A DNA stretch of 64,000 bases from Toxorhynchites rutilus septentrionalis. Its lineage: Eukaryota > Arthropoda > Insecta > Diptera > Culicidae. The position numbers were made by a program, and so were the translations under genes. The number at the start of each line of letters is the position of its first letter. Within the stretch, counting starts at the first letter, position 1. The stretch lies in the NCBI RefSeq assembly GCF_029784135.1, contig NC_073746.1:96213515-96277514 (forward strand), in the 5' to 3' direction. Positions 45,151 to 56,121 of the stretch are shown here, one piece after another. The notes under the pieces were generated by a model that did not search any database, was not told the DNA's origin, and was given only the letters and a program-made list of their open reading frames with translations.

Positions 45151-46375
45151 CGACACAAAATTAAGCAAGAATTATCTTTGAATTCTAGCACAGATATTGC
45201 AAGTTTATTTCAATTGAAAAATGCACACTTGTACCACGTTCTCAATGTGGAATCTCTGTGTAAACAAGATACCACTTTCTCTCGTCACGTAACTCTGGAA
45301 CAAACATTCAGCAACAGTTATATCCTGGTCTGAACCGCTGGCTGACTGAACAGCTGTCTACCCAGGGTTTCACTTACTGGCAGCCATTGAAATCGACTCT
45401 GACTGCCTCTTTCTCCCGAGGAAAAATTTCGCCTTCACTTTTCACCCGTCAGCGCCAATTTCGGTTGCGTGCGAGCGAAACGTGCTCTTGATGTGGCAAT
45501 CAAACACATGTTTCACCTATTGGCTGTGGAAGGCAAAAAAAGGCTATCCGGAAACAGAACGCGTTTGATTTCACGTTCCGACATCCTTGAGCGAGCAGCC
45601 ATTTCACACACCAAAACCCGCATCGTTGAGAGGCTTCGTGCCGCAAGGTCCGGCAGCATTCGTGGACGCGCGTGCTAGATGTCATGCATAGCCTGACTTA
45701 AGATCGACGTTTGGGAAGACTGATTGCGGTTCTTAGCTAATTTCTACTTTCACTATTTTCTCTGGAATCAAGCAAAAGTAAAAAAGTTATCGTGTACCTT
45801 TTTCTCCTTTTTCATTAGCAAATGAATTGCATAATAAGAAAATAGTTTACATGCATTCATCGCGTGTACAACAACTTCATTGCAAATTAATTTCCCCCTT
45901 TCGTTGATCTGTTTGCTTTGATCAAGAAAACAAAATAACTGCTCTAACCCTGGCGAACCCCGCATGGGAAACGTACTCAGTTCCAGCAATGCTTTTGATC
46001 CGAATATTCACAACCTTGCACTGTACACAATCCTCTCCCAGATGCTTCCACTTCCATCAGTTGTCTTAATTCTTCTATCCAAAACGGCCACCACCAGCTT
46101 CAGTGTCGGTTTATGTTGTACGGAAGGTCACTGTTTATGTGTTTGGGAGCACGATGCACCGTGGCAGCAACAGTGTAGGAGAAGTCCTTCGGTCTCTCAA
46201 CACATTCCAACATATAGTCATTTCCTTCCCAATCCTTTTTCAGGTTGCTACCTCGATCCATTCAACCGACACGCCCGGACTCCATCGCAATGTATTTAGG
46301 TAATGACATGCAACATTTGCTAAATACTCGTTCATAAATCCGTATACGTATTACCAGAAGGATAGGTTTGGTATA
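45151..46375. other. No recognised gene
   Basis: A 69-codon basic frame at 45469-45678 on plus (starting MRAKRALDVAIKHM) and overlapping frames at 45964-46303 show no domain I recognise. The composition of 45340-45690 is less AT-rich than its surroundings. Confidence 0.35.
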
Positions 46376-46859
46376 CAGGGTCTTTCAGATTAAACGCTCA
46401 CGCAACAAATTCTAATAACTTCTACAAAAGTGAACCGATTTTTATTTAAAAAAAAAACAAAAATTAAGCTTATTTTAGGACATTTTATTGAGGAGGCGAT
46501 CTGGCGTAGTGGTAACATCCATAGCTCTCACGCAAAGATCACGAGTTCAATTCTCACTCCCGATATTCGTCCAAAAATGGAAGTAAAGGTGACGAACTAG
46601 CCAAAAGTGTCGAAAGTCACTATAATAGAAAAAATAGGACATTTTCGATGTGACCACCCCTTTTTTCGATAACGCGTTTTAATATGAGATATTTTACGGT
46701 AAAGCGAACACTTCTGTACGAAAGAGTATTCACTGAAACTTGTTAGAAATAAATGATGCAGAAGCGTAAAAAAATAAATAAAATAGAATAATGAAGCAGC
46801 TTAATTTTGTATTGGTGAAATTTTTCGATGCGCAAATGTGGTGATCTGAAAGAACCCTG
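46376..46859. mobile_element. MITE with CAGGGTCTTTCAGAT ends, split by a SINE
   Basis: The left end CAGGGTCTTTCAGATTAAAC, after TA, and the right end (reversed CAGGGTTCTTTCAGATCACC) are inverted repeats of about 15 bp with one indel. The right TA is not conserved. Removing the SINE and one duplication gives about 325 bp. Tc1/mariner-type by its ends. Confidence 0.6.
46487..46634 (+). mobile_element. tRNA-derived SINE, copy B, 11-bp target duplication
   Basis: Identical TAGGACATTTT at 46476-46486 and 46635-46645 flank 148 bp closely matching SINE copy A, with the same A-box (TGGCGTAGTGG), B-box (AGTTCAATTCT), body and A-rich tail. Confidence 0.93.
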
Positions 46860-47051
46860 CCTAACGAATATATTCATAAGTTGGGATTGTACCTCCCTCC
46901 CGATACATTTAAGGGGGTATTTTAGTGTAGAGGTACGAATTTCGGAAGTCTATCGCATGAACCTCGGACAAGAACATGTTTTTTGACAAAATGGCGATCG
47001 TTTGAACAGTGCTGTTTAAAACGTTTTTTTCACGTTCCCCGATTCTTTTAA

Positions 47052-47288
47052 CCCTATGCGGTCGTTTGTCTGCTCTCAGCCACCACAGCAATGAATCATA
47101 CTAAATACTTTATCCAACCAAATGAAACAGTTTACACATTTTCTAAACGAATTTCTAGGACTAGTGAACTTGTTAACGAATTAATATCCATTTTGTATGG
47201 ATAAAAGATAATCGTATTCGGTGTAAACAAATATTATAAGCGTGGAAGAGGATATCTTTCAAGGGAAATTATTTCCGACCGCAAAGGG
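47052..47288. mobile_element. piggyBac-like MITE, 237 bp
   Basis: The ends CCCTATGCGGTCG (left) and CGACCGCAAAGGG-like (right) are inverted repeats; TTAA precedes the left end and TTGA follows the right. TTAA targets and ends beginning CCC are piggyBac hallmarks. There is no transposase. Confidence 0.65.
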
Positions 47289-47383
47289 TTGAACTAGTGA
47301 AATTTAACAATTATGATTTTTTATTGGTTCATGCGATAGAGAGATGCAGAAAATTTGTATTCATATAAATTCGACATACAGTA

Positions 47384-47515
47384 AAACCTGTTTTTGTGCG
47401 ATTTTCTTTCTTGTGCGATTTTTTTTTGTGCGGTATATGAAAAGAAGAATATTTGACGAAGTTATCGTCCATTGACTTTTTTTCGATGGATTATATGCAT
47501 TTCAGTCTAAAAAAA
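47384..47515. mobile_element. Truncated pogo-like MITE, second copy
   Basis: The left end CAGTAAAACCTGTTTTTGTG and the following 130 bp (AAAAGAAGAATATTTGACGA, GTTATCGTCCATT) match 37270-37430. Homology stops near 47515, where the motif-bearing segment GGGGTTGTATCC begins. Confidence 0.75.
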
Positions 47516-47550
47516 AATCGAGGGGTTGTATCCGAGACACGACCGTTTAG

Positions 47551-48600
47551 GACGTAGGACTACGTAATCTTTTTTTGAAATTTTTTGGTTTATCATTTCG
47601 GATATTATTTGCGAATACGACGAAAGTTCATAAACCACTCTTTAGTAAAAAGTTCCGGGGACCCTGGAAGGGTTTAATGGATTGCGTGGTTTTGTAGAAT
47701 CATTGCTAAAAGCAACGATTCTTTCTTGCCAATGCACGCATTGCACTGGATATTTTACGAGATGCATCTTCCGTTCATCGTCATTGAACAAGCATCAAAC
47801 ACGCGTCTAGCAGATGCACACAATCACAGCGCTAAAAATGAAACATGACACGCGAGCATGACCGTTCATGAAAAATCGATTCTCGATTCTCAGTCAAAAC
47901 CGTCAACAGAACCGTATTGCATCAGAACAGAGTCGATGCGCACGAGAGCAAATACGAATGGCAACTCAAAGTATCAAAGATGTGCTATTCACATGTACAG
48001 CTAGCGTTCACAGCTCGATGGGAAACATAAAACACAACACGAGCATAATATGGGACCTTTGTTATTTTGGGCGCAGAAAGATTCTGAGAGTTTTCCTCAG
48101 AGGAGATGCAATACTTATACGCTAGCGAGAGCTCACTTGCTTCGCAAATATTTTCTTTTCGCTATCCTCCTTCGTTGTTTCTATTCTTCTTCATCTTCTT
48201 CTTCTTCTTCTTCTTCTTCTTCTTTTCCTTTATCTACGGAGACATTACATCCAACTATTCATTCGTCTCCGACTGTTCCTATTCTGGCGGCTGCATAAGT
48301 TGCTCGTTATTGACAGCTATGTTCGGGAAAGCACTCAAATGGACAGAACAAATGTATGGGGAAATGGGAATGCTTCCAATTTTTATCAATTTAAACCATA
48401 TACAGACTATGGGATTGTAATGTATAGCATTTTAAACAAATCTTAGAAAATTTCCGATTCGATTGGTATGCAAATCGTTAAAATCCGTTCGCAGCAAAAA
48501 TAGTTATTAACATTAATTTTATTTCATAAAAACGTGACCTGTTTTCTGATTTTGCACCCTTAATGTAAGACGTAGTCCTACGTCAAAACTAGTTTCGAGA
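47551..48600. repeat. Dispersed repeat with GACGTAG palindromes
   Basis: The segment starts with GACGTAGGACTACGTA at 47551-47566 and contains GACGTAGTCCTACGTC at 48569-48584. Between them lie blocks shared with 38990-39440. 48310-48440 also resembles about 60840-60960 (GGAAATGGGAATGCTTCCAA vs GGAAATGCTCCCAA; TTTAAACCAT). No protein coding. Confidence 0.55.
48183..48230. repeat. TTC trinucleotide microsatellite
   Basis: A run of (TTC)n of about 45 bp with one interruption (TTCATCTTC) near its start. It produces a poly-Ser or poly-Phe stretch in open frames, which should not be read as protein. Confidence 0.92.
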
Positions 48601-48719
48601 AAAAAGTGTCTGAAGTTTTGTGTCAAGGCCGTACTAGAGTCATAACCACCACTAAAATGGCTATGACTCGGTAAATAATGGATATATTCTGGAATGCCTA
48701 AACTTCAGAAATATGAAGG

Positions 48720-48950
48720 AAAAATATTTGCATCTAGCCCCGATCTTAATCCGCTAGATTACTCAGTATGGCGCCTATTCTAAGCGCCACCCGTGTATAG
48801 CAAGCCTCAGACAAACAGTGACCCGTACCTGGAGAGAAATGGATCCAGGCTACATTATTAGGATCCAGGTCCCAGAAGCGTGTGGAGGCCGTCATTACAG
48901 CAAGTGGAAACTCGATTATATTTTAAGACTCTCACAAACATCCCCTTTTG
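48720..48950 (+). pseudogene. Tc1/mariner transposase C-terminal relic
   Basis: Plus-strand translation gives PDLNPLDYSVWRLF, the conserved block around the last catalytic residue, then, across stops and a frameshift, TRTWREMDPGYI and a KRVEAVITASG-like segment near the usual C-terminus. The rest of the transposase is missing. This is a typical ordering for the C-terminus of Tc1/mariner transposases with an LNPLD block. Confidence 0.65.
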
Positions 48951-49319
48951 AGTAATTCAAAAAGTCGAAACCGAAATTTTTGAGATTTTTTTTTTCAATT
49001 TTGACATTGTTGAATGGAGCAAACATTATCACGCATACTGTAAGAAAAAAAATGGGAAAACATACTTCCGTCTATTCAGTATTCAAAGTGGAACCGAATA
49101 AACTAATAGCTGTCGAGACTAAACGAAAGAACGCAAACGAGATTGTTGCCGACTAGCATTTCATGAAAGAGTATAACGTTTACATCTCCTCGTACAAGGT
49201 AGAAGTGGAGGGCGTGATTACCGAGTGGATTTGCCGTCCGAATCGATCAAAAGTGAAAAAGTTTGAAGATTTCAAAAGATTGACTCTATTCTTGATCCTT
49301 GACTGTTGTCAATTCAGAA
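48951..49319. other. No recognised gene
   Basis: An 88-codon plus-strand frame begins at 49163 and runs into the next relic. It has no recognisable motif. Confidence 0.35.
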
Positions 49320-49660
49320 AAGTTTTTCTTGTTGAGGCGACAAAAAGTTTATGCCTTCAATGCTTTCAAAACAGCGATAACTTGAGTTTCGGAAATAGGA
49401 AAAATACACCCATGTTTCGTCGCCAGTAATTATGCGTTGGTTGAACGTGGAGTCAGAATTGGTTCGTTCGAACATGTCTTCAGCCACTTTAATGCGATGA
49501 TTTTTTTTCGAAAAAATGAGCTTTTTGGCACTAGCCGTGCTACGACTTTTCTCCTGCCCAAAACATCAACCAAAATACGATGAAGAATCTCGTGAGATAT
49601 TTAATTCACGGGATAACTTTCTCAAACATAAATGACGATTTTGTTTTTTGTTTGTTCCAT
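49320..49660 (-). pseudogene. mariner-type transposase relic
   Basis: On the minus strand, pieces read LSRELNISHEILHRIL (second helix-turn-helix), KVVARLVPK with a following FRKK, and, in shifted frames, a KVAEDMFERTNSD-like and ITGDETWVYFSYF segment holding the first catalytic Asp. This order and wording fit mariner transposases. It is truncated on both sides and frameshifted. Confidence 0.65.
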
Positions 49661-49914
49661 TCCATCGTGAGTTACAGGGTGTTAATAGCGGGAATTAACA
49701 AAGCGAAAATTCGGTACATTTTACAGTTTTTCTTTGATGAAGGTGAAAATTCAAGCCGCTGATATTGTAAATTGCGTTTATGGTACCGATACAGTAACAA
49801 CTAATTACGTGCAATTTTGCTTTCGTCGATTCTATCCAGAAATTTTTTGAAAAAAATGTTGAAATGTCGATAAAGTCACAGAAAAAATCAAAGTTGAGCA
49901 GCATGTTACTAGTC

Positions 49915-50365
49915 GTAACATCCCCCAAGAAAATGATGATCGACCATAAAGCAGTTTTAAACCATTTGCGTCGAGATGGATCCACAAAAAAGCTTGATGT
50001 TTGGGTGCTACACCAATTTAGACAATAAACATTATGGATTGAATTTCCATCTGCAGAGCGCCAGCCAAACAAAATGAATCTACCAATTCTCAAACGAATG
50101 GTGACTGGGGATGAGGAATGGATCACATATGACAATATTGTGCGGAAAGGGTCGAGGTCAAACCTTGAAATGAAGCTCCTCAAAAAATGGTGGCCAAATC
50201 GACTGGACCGTTAAAAGCTGGCGGTTAACCAAAATTGGTCAACAGAAAAGGTGTTGTGATCCACCAGAACACTCCGGGAGCTTGGTTGGGAAGTTTTAAT
50301 AGATTCATCATATTATCTGGACCTGGTATCAAGCGATTGTCACCTTTTCCTCGCACAGTAAAACT
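49915..50365 (+). pseudogene. mariner transposase relic (DD34D type)
   Basis: Plus strand: HKAVLNHLRRDGSTKKLDVW, then MNLPILKRMVTGDEEWITYD (first catalytic Asp), and finally STRTLRELGWEVLIDSSYYLDLVSSDCHLF, the block holding the last catalytic Asp. Stops, a large deletion of the middle of the catalytic domain and loss of both ends make it inactive. The blocks match the mariner at 50881-52114, as a diverged relative. It lies back to back with the minus-strand relic at 49320-49660. Confidence 0.78.
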
Positions 50366-50880
50366 TCCATAACATTTTGATCAAGAGAGGCTAGGCTAGA
50401 GGCGAATTAACTTTGTAGTTAGAAGCCTCTATACACCCAAACTAGTGGTGGCAGAACACATTTCATCTTCAACAGAAAAAATGCTTTTTTGTGTGTTGAA
50501 TGGTGAAATGGAAAAAAAAAACAAAAGCACCTTTTTCAAAAGCTTCAAAATGTTTGTATGTTTGTAAATGTATGGGAGCAGACCTCTCTTTCTCTCAGAC
50601 TGAACGTCAGCTTGGGATTGTACCAAAAAAAAGTCCAAATGATGCCAAAGTGGGGATCGACGAAGGCCGACTGGAATGCAAGGTTTTCCACGACTACTTT
50701 TTCCACATAGCCACTGGTGCTGGTGCATAAATGCGTGATAATATTACACCTCATTATAAAGATATTATGAAGTTGGAAAGTGTTTTCCAAGAGTAAAAAG
50801 GAGAGCATAAACGTGAATCTATATGCTTCTCTGTCTGGGCCGCGTATGTGGCAAAGTCGCTCATTTTGCTATGGCATATA
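50366..50880. other. No gene seen
   Basis: Overlapping short frames on both strands (50429-50808) show no recognisable content. Confidence 0.35.
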
Positions 50881-52114
50881 TTAGGCTGTCAAAAAAGTCC
50901 TGCGGTATTTCCGCGAGGTGTCGTTGTAAACGCGTAGTTCTAGTTGTATTCATTGTATCGAGTCATACTATAGATTGTTGGAAAGGTATTTTTCCGCGCT
51001 ATAATATAGTCCTTGACAGTGTTTTGTTTGATTAAGTCGTTCGTGAGTTATAGTGTCGCAAATATGGAGCAATATAAAGAGAAAATCCGATATATTTTAC
51101 AGTACTACAAAATACTACAAAAATGCATCTCAAGCTGCCAATAAAATTTGTGCAGTTTATACAGTTATACAGTTTCCATTTCCACCGCACAACGATGGTT
51201 TCAACGTTTTCGTTCTGGTGTAGAGGTCGTCGAAGATGCGCCACGCTCCGGATGGCCTGTTGTCGAAAGCAGCCGTAGCATCGGCCAAGAGCTGGGGATA
51301 AATCATCAAACCGTTATTAACCATTTAAAGAAGCTTGGATTCACAAAGAAGCTCGATGTATGGGTGCCACACACGTTGACGCAAAAAAAACATCTTTGAC
51401 CGTATCGACGCATGTGAATCGCTGCTGAATAGCAACAAAATCGATCCGTTTCTGAAGCGGATGGTGACTGGCGATGAAAAGTGGGTCACTTACGACAACG
51501 TGAAGCGCAAACGGTCGTGGTCGAAGCCCGCTGAAGCGGCTCAGACGGTGGCCAAGCCCTCATTAACGGCCAGGAAGGTCCTGCTGTGTGTTTGGTGGGA
51601 TTGTCAAGGAATAATCTATTATGAGCTGCTTCCCTATGGCCAAACGCTCAATTCGGACCTGTACTGCCAACAACTGGACCGCTTGAAGGTAGCACTCATG
51701 AAGAAGAGGCCATCTTTGATAAACAGAGGCCGCATTGTCTTCCATCAGGACAACGCCAGGCCACACACTTCATTGGTGACGCGCCAGAAGCTCCGGGAGC
51801 TCAGATGGGAGGTTCTTTTGCATCCGCCGTATAGTCCGGACCTTGCACCAAGTGACTACCACCTGTTTTTGTCCATGGCGAACGAGCTAGGTAGTCAGAA
51901 GTTAGCCACAAAAGAGGCCTGTGAAAATTGGTTATCCGAGTTTTTTGCCAATAAGGAAGCGAGCTATAACAGGGGTATTATGCAGTTGGCATCTCGTTGG
52001 GAACAAGTCATCGAACGAAACGGCGCATATTTGACTTAAAACAGATGATTGTAACTAATTTTATGAACAAATGAAAATTCAAAAAAAATACCGCAGGACT
52101 TTTTTGACAGCCTA
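50881..52114 (+). mobile_element. mariner transposon (DD34D), 1,234 bp
   Basis: Perfect inverted ends TTAGGCTGTCAAAAAAGTCC, extending to about 29 bp (through TGCGGTATT), lie between TA dinucleotides at 50879-50880 and 52115-52116. The near-identity of the ends suggests fairly recent insertion. Confidence 0.94.
51064..52039 (+). pseudogene. mariner transposase, frameshifted
   Basis: From ATG 51064 the frame reads MEQYKEKIRYILQYY, breaks near 51110, resumes in ISTAQRWFQRFRSGVEVVED (DNA-binding domain) and SIGQELGINHQTVINHLKKL, and breaks again at an eight-A run (51383-51390). From 51392 the catalytic domain is continuous to the stop at 52037-52039: MVTGDEKWVTYDN (first Asp), VFHQDNARPHTS (second) and YSPDLAPSDYHLF (third). 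Exactly 34 residues separate the second and third Asp, the mariner DD34D signature. About 15-20 residues also seem missing between the two DNA-binding segments. The expected protein is about 345 residues. It lies within intact inverted ends but could not be made from this copy. Confidence 0.94.
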
Positions 52115-52116
52115 AT

Positions 52117-55100
52117 ATATTGTACAAATGATATTCCAGTATGGGGTAGAAGCACATTTTCTGTTATTTTAAGGCTCATTTTATTTATGTATTATTTATA
52201 TATAGTCACTGAACCTAAACAACACGGCAAGGTAAAAGGTTGTGCTGTAAACCAGCATCAGTTGCCGACGGGAATGCTTGGTGGTAAGCGTGACTGCTAT
52301 GCTCTCCTATGCCTTTTTATACCGCGCTGACGGTAGACTGTAGAAATATTGAACTTTTTGACGATGATAATGAATATAGTCCATCCGAACAGTTTCAACC
52401 ACCAATGAAAGATTCTGTTTTCCATTTCCTTCCCATTAAAAGGATGCAAGGATTTAACGAAACAGAAGAATCGACATTTAGTATGCGTAGAGACCCGATT
52501 TCACTTCACTCCTATAAACTGAAATGAATCAATCGAAAATTACTCGGAGAAAGGTGAAGTGAAGAACTAATTTTCTTTTCCTAGTTGCGAAAATGACCAG
52601 CCATTCGGACCCAATTCCGCTATAGGATTATAAATTGGCTCTGGTGTGCACAAAAATCATGATATCGGCTCAATTGATTCACGCATTGTCTTGCCGAAAA
52701 GGGGTGGTTCATGATTGGTTTCTCTTGGAAAGGACACAAGGTCGTTGAGCAAAATTCAGCTTGCTTTCGGATTTGATATATTTTAAATAATGATACCTAT
52801 TGAGATCGGTCACACACTGGAAAGCCAATAGGGAAACACTGATACCACTCAAATAGGAGGCTCTCTTCACCTAGTCTTCTCAATTAACATATCAGTTTTT
52901 GTGTCTATCATTTGTTTGGATAGATTTGTGGATTTGTTCATCCTTTTTTTCAATTTACGGTAGTCTGTAAAAGTATCAAACATTCCATTTTGTTTTTATT
53001 TTTCATATTTTTTGTTAAATATTTTGAAGACAGATAGTGAAACAGCTGCTTTATTGATTCGAAGTGCATTTATTCGAATCAAGACATATATAAAATCAAT
53101 GCCCGAAAACATTTCCAAAATGAGAAACACCCAATTAAACGCACCGAATCGTAACTTTCCCCCAAACGCCATATCATTGTGCCGCTCTCTCTCTCTCTCT
53201 AATTATCACAACAAACAAATCGCAGAGGGGAGGATTACAATTTGTAGCAAATTTGTATAAATTGCTAGGGACAACTGATTCACATATGAGCTCTAGTATT
53301 TCAAAGGCTCCCTCATGGGGTAGACAACCCGTTCTATGTGTGTAACAAATTAGAGGACGATCAGTGATAAACAGCAGTGGGATTAGAGGACGAGTCGGCT
53401 TGCTTCCGGTTTGAACCGGGGTAAAACGAGAGGATGACGAATTCCCTTCGCACCAGTGACCATTCATCGCAACCAAGGTCACGTTCCAGGGCTTAAGTTA
53501 TTAATTAAGCGCTGATAACCACCCACCCTTCCCGTCGGTGGTCGTTCGGATGGCAGAGAAAGAATCGAAGGGGACAATCGAAGCCGGAGTTGATTTTAAA
53601 TCAAGGTGGAATGCGGTTGCATGCCGTGATTATTACTTATTCCGTCGGCAGTAAATCACCGCTTTTATTTCGTTGGACAAGGAGACATACAGCCAGCGAA
53701 AAAGGCTTTGTTTGGAAGTACTCAATAACGAACACGACAAAAAGCTCGAGTGCGCATAAACGCGCCGTCCGGATGATGCCGACCAGCTGTTATGCATCGA
53801 GGTTAATGACGATAATAAAGTGGTGTGATTGGCAGCCCATGGTAAAACATGAAAAGAGTCGATCAATATCTCGTGAACTTTTACCATACCTCCGCCGACA
53901 GCGTTCAAGGATGATCTTTTAATTGTAACTCTCCGCCGATCGGCCAACATAAAGAGCAGACGGATCTCCTTTCACCGTAACAATTACCTTAAAATTCCAA
54001 CGGCAATAATAAGTGCTGTATGCTATTCAGCGCAAAAAAATAATAATTAATTGTCGATAATTGCAGTGTATACACCTCTTTCGTTGTCGTGATAGTCAAC
54101 CTTAAAGTTGGTTCAAAGTTACCGACACACCTGTCAATTGGTTCGGACAATCAAACCGAATCTGATACAAACAAAATTAAAGAAAATATAAAAAAAACAA
54201 CAATGCATCCACCCATACATACATTAACCCTCCAGTGGAGTCTAGCCGAGGGGTTTAACCGAAAAATTTATGATGTGGTCAAAATGGCATGTCCCGCACG
54301 TTAAGGCAACGAAAACAACAACGACAGCACATCAAACATGGGCGCATCATAATAATTGAAATTCATGCGGGATGGTCAATTGAAAACCTGACTCTCTTTT
54401 ACAGTGCAAGTGCCCATCCGTACATTTGCTGCGGTTGATTGGTTTGTGCGTACGATGTGGCGATCCCGAATGTTTTATGGTCGACTGACCAATGGCCCCC
54501 CGCATTCGTACGTATTGTGAATGGTCGGAAATAAAAAATCGTACTGCTGCTCTCGGGCGATACTTCATTGTGGATTTTTCATTGATCGTCGTAGATTTGT
54601 CATATTTGTGGCGAGATATTTGGTTTATAATAATCATTTAGTGGAGGATTGCACTTTATCTGTTCCTTTCGGTCCGAATTTGATTGAAATGTTTAAATCG
54701 CATTGCAATGTACGATTGATGGAAAATAATAATCATGGTTCCACTTCATACCATTCACTACTAAGGTTTAACATAGATGTAATTGGGGGTCTTCGTAGTC
54801 TAATTGGTTGTGTGTCCGCTACTAAGCGAACAATCATGAGCTTATAACTCAGGGCCCTTAACTGACCATCTTTGTGGGTTATTCTAGCTACTTCGTCCAT
54901 GCATCAATCATCATGTGATGATGATCCCAGCCTCTCACTCCACATACGATCGATCTGCTGCACCGGTAATTGGTGCTATTTATAAACACAACAATGGAAG
55001 CCTTTTATCGACAGTCCCGCTGTGTCCAACTGTGAACATTCGAACAATAGAAATATTCTTACGCCGAAAAATGCGACATGTGTTGTGTATCGATAGAATA

Positions 55101-55429
55101 GGAATGAATACTCTTACGCCTAAATGGCTAATGTGTTATAGATAAAAAATGTGTATTGATGAGACAGGAATACTTTGACGCCTATATGGCTACTGTGTAA
55201 TATACAACACGAAAATGTACACGATAAATTCGGCTCTGTTACAGATGAATTGCTAGATGAGCCTAGTAATAAAAATAAACAGATGGGATAAAAAAAAATA
55301 GATGTAATTGAATCGATTCTCTGAAATATATTTAGTATTAGATACTCATACCGCTCTAAAAAGTAGACCAAGAAGGTAAAAATTATTAGAAGTGGTATCC
55401 AGAACACGACCGCATTGCTGACGTATGAT
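52117..55429. other. 3.3 kb without recognised gene or element
   Basis: Low-copy-looking DNA. There is a (CT)n run at about 53185-53200. At about 55045-55210 a unit of about 70 bp is loosely repeated (ACTCTTACGCCTAAATGGCT, ACTTTGACGCCTATATGGCT). Frames such as 53590-53922 (110 codons) and 54521-54847 (108 codons) show no domain. It may include regulatory DNA of a host gene, which I cannot demonstrate. Confidence 0.35.
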
Positions 55430-55559
55430 TGCGGATTTATTTAATTCAAAACGTATTTTATTACTTCAGATATTACTTTAGAATGCATCGAAATTTTATG
55501 AAATAACTATCTAGTAGACAGTTTTGGTTTTCTTGAAAAACTCACCAAAGCTAACGACT

Positions 55560-55990
55560 TGCTAGTCAGAACGATGCTCTCACTAGTTTGAAACACTTCA
55601 AACTTCGTAAAACATATTGCAATGAGAAGTGGCGATATGATAACTATAGTGCGATTGTCGAGCTTGACGCAGACACATTTTTTAATGTTATGAATGTAGG
55701 AAAATTGAACTGCGGTTGGAATCGTTGTCGTGTTTTAGATGGGCTTCAGGTCACTAGGTGATACAAGTGTTGTGGGTTTAATCATAAGATGGCCGACTGC
55801 AAGGCAGAAATTGTGACTTGACCTATATGCAGTGGAAACCATCCAGTGAAAGAGTGTAAATCTCGTACAGAAAAATGCGCTAACTGCGAAAAAATACGAG
55901 TAGAACGAAAGCTAAATATTGACGTCGAGCACTCTGCCTGGAGTGGCGAATGTCCGGTTTACATCAGCCAGCGAGACAGACGTAACAAGA
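55560..55990 (+). pseudogene. LINE ORF1 (gag-like) C-terminus with zinc knuckles
   Basis: Plus-strand frame: YCNEKWRYDNYSAIVELDAD, then GKLNCGWNRCRVLDGLQVTR, a stop, YKCCGFNHKMADC, a second stop, PICSGNHPVKEC, and KCANCEKI ending near MVDYST and a stop at about 55988. Three Cys/His knuckles are recognisable, of the CCHC form found in LINE ORF1 nucleic-acid chaperones. Some Cys positions are lost to stops: Cys to stop before YKCC, and TGT to TGA before PIC. The N-terminal half is not recognisable. It lies directly upstream of the endonuclease frame, as in two-ORF LINEs. Confidence 0.8.
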
Positions 55991-56121
55991 TGGTTGATTA
56001 CTCTACATAGCAACTAACTTTCTACGTATCGTCGCCTCATCATCTCGAAGGAACACCGTTATCCGACCCGGGACGCAGAACACAAAGCAGTAAGGAAGCC
56101 CCTGAATCAACTTGCTCAGTC

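Noticed and set aside
45469..45678. Third histone-like copy (KTRI-containing 69-codon frame)
   Set aside because: Only a few residues match; the order of H2A blocks is absent.
48050..48420. Ser- or Phe-rich proteins
   Set aside because: Created by translation of the TTC microsatellite.
53590..53922. 110-codon frame as a gene
   Set aside because: No motif, opposite-strand frame equally open.
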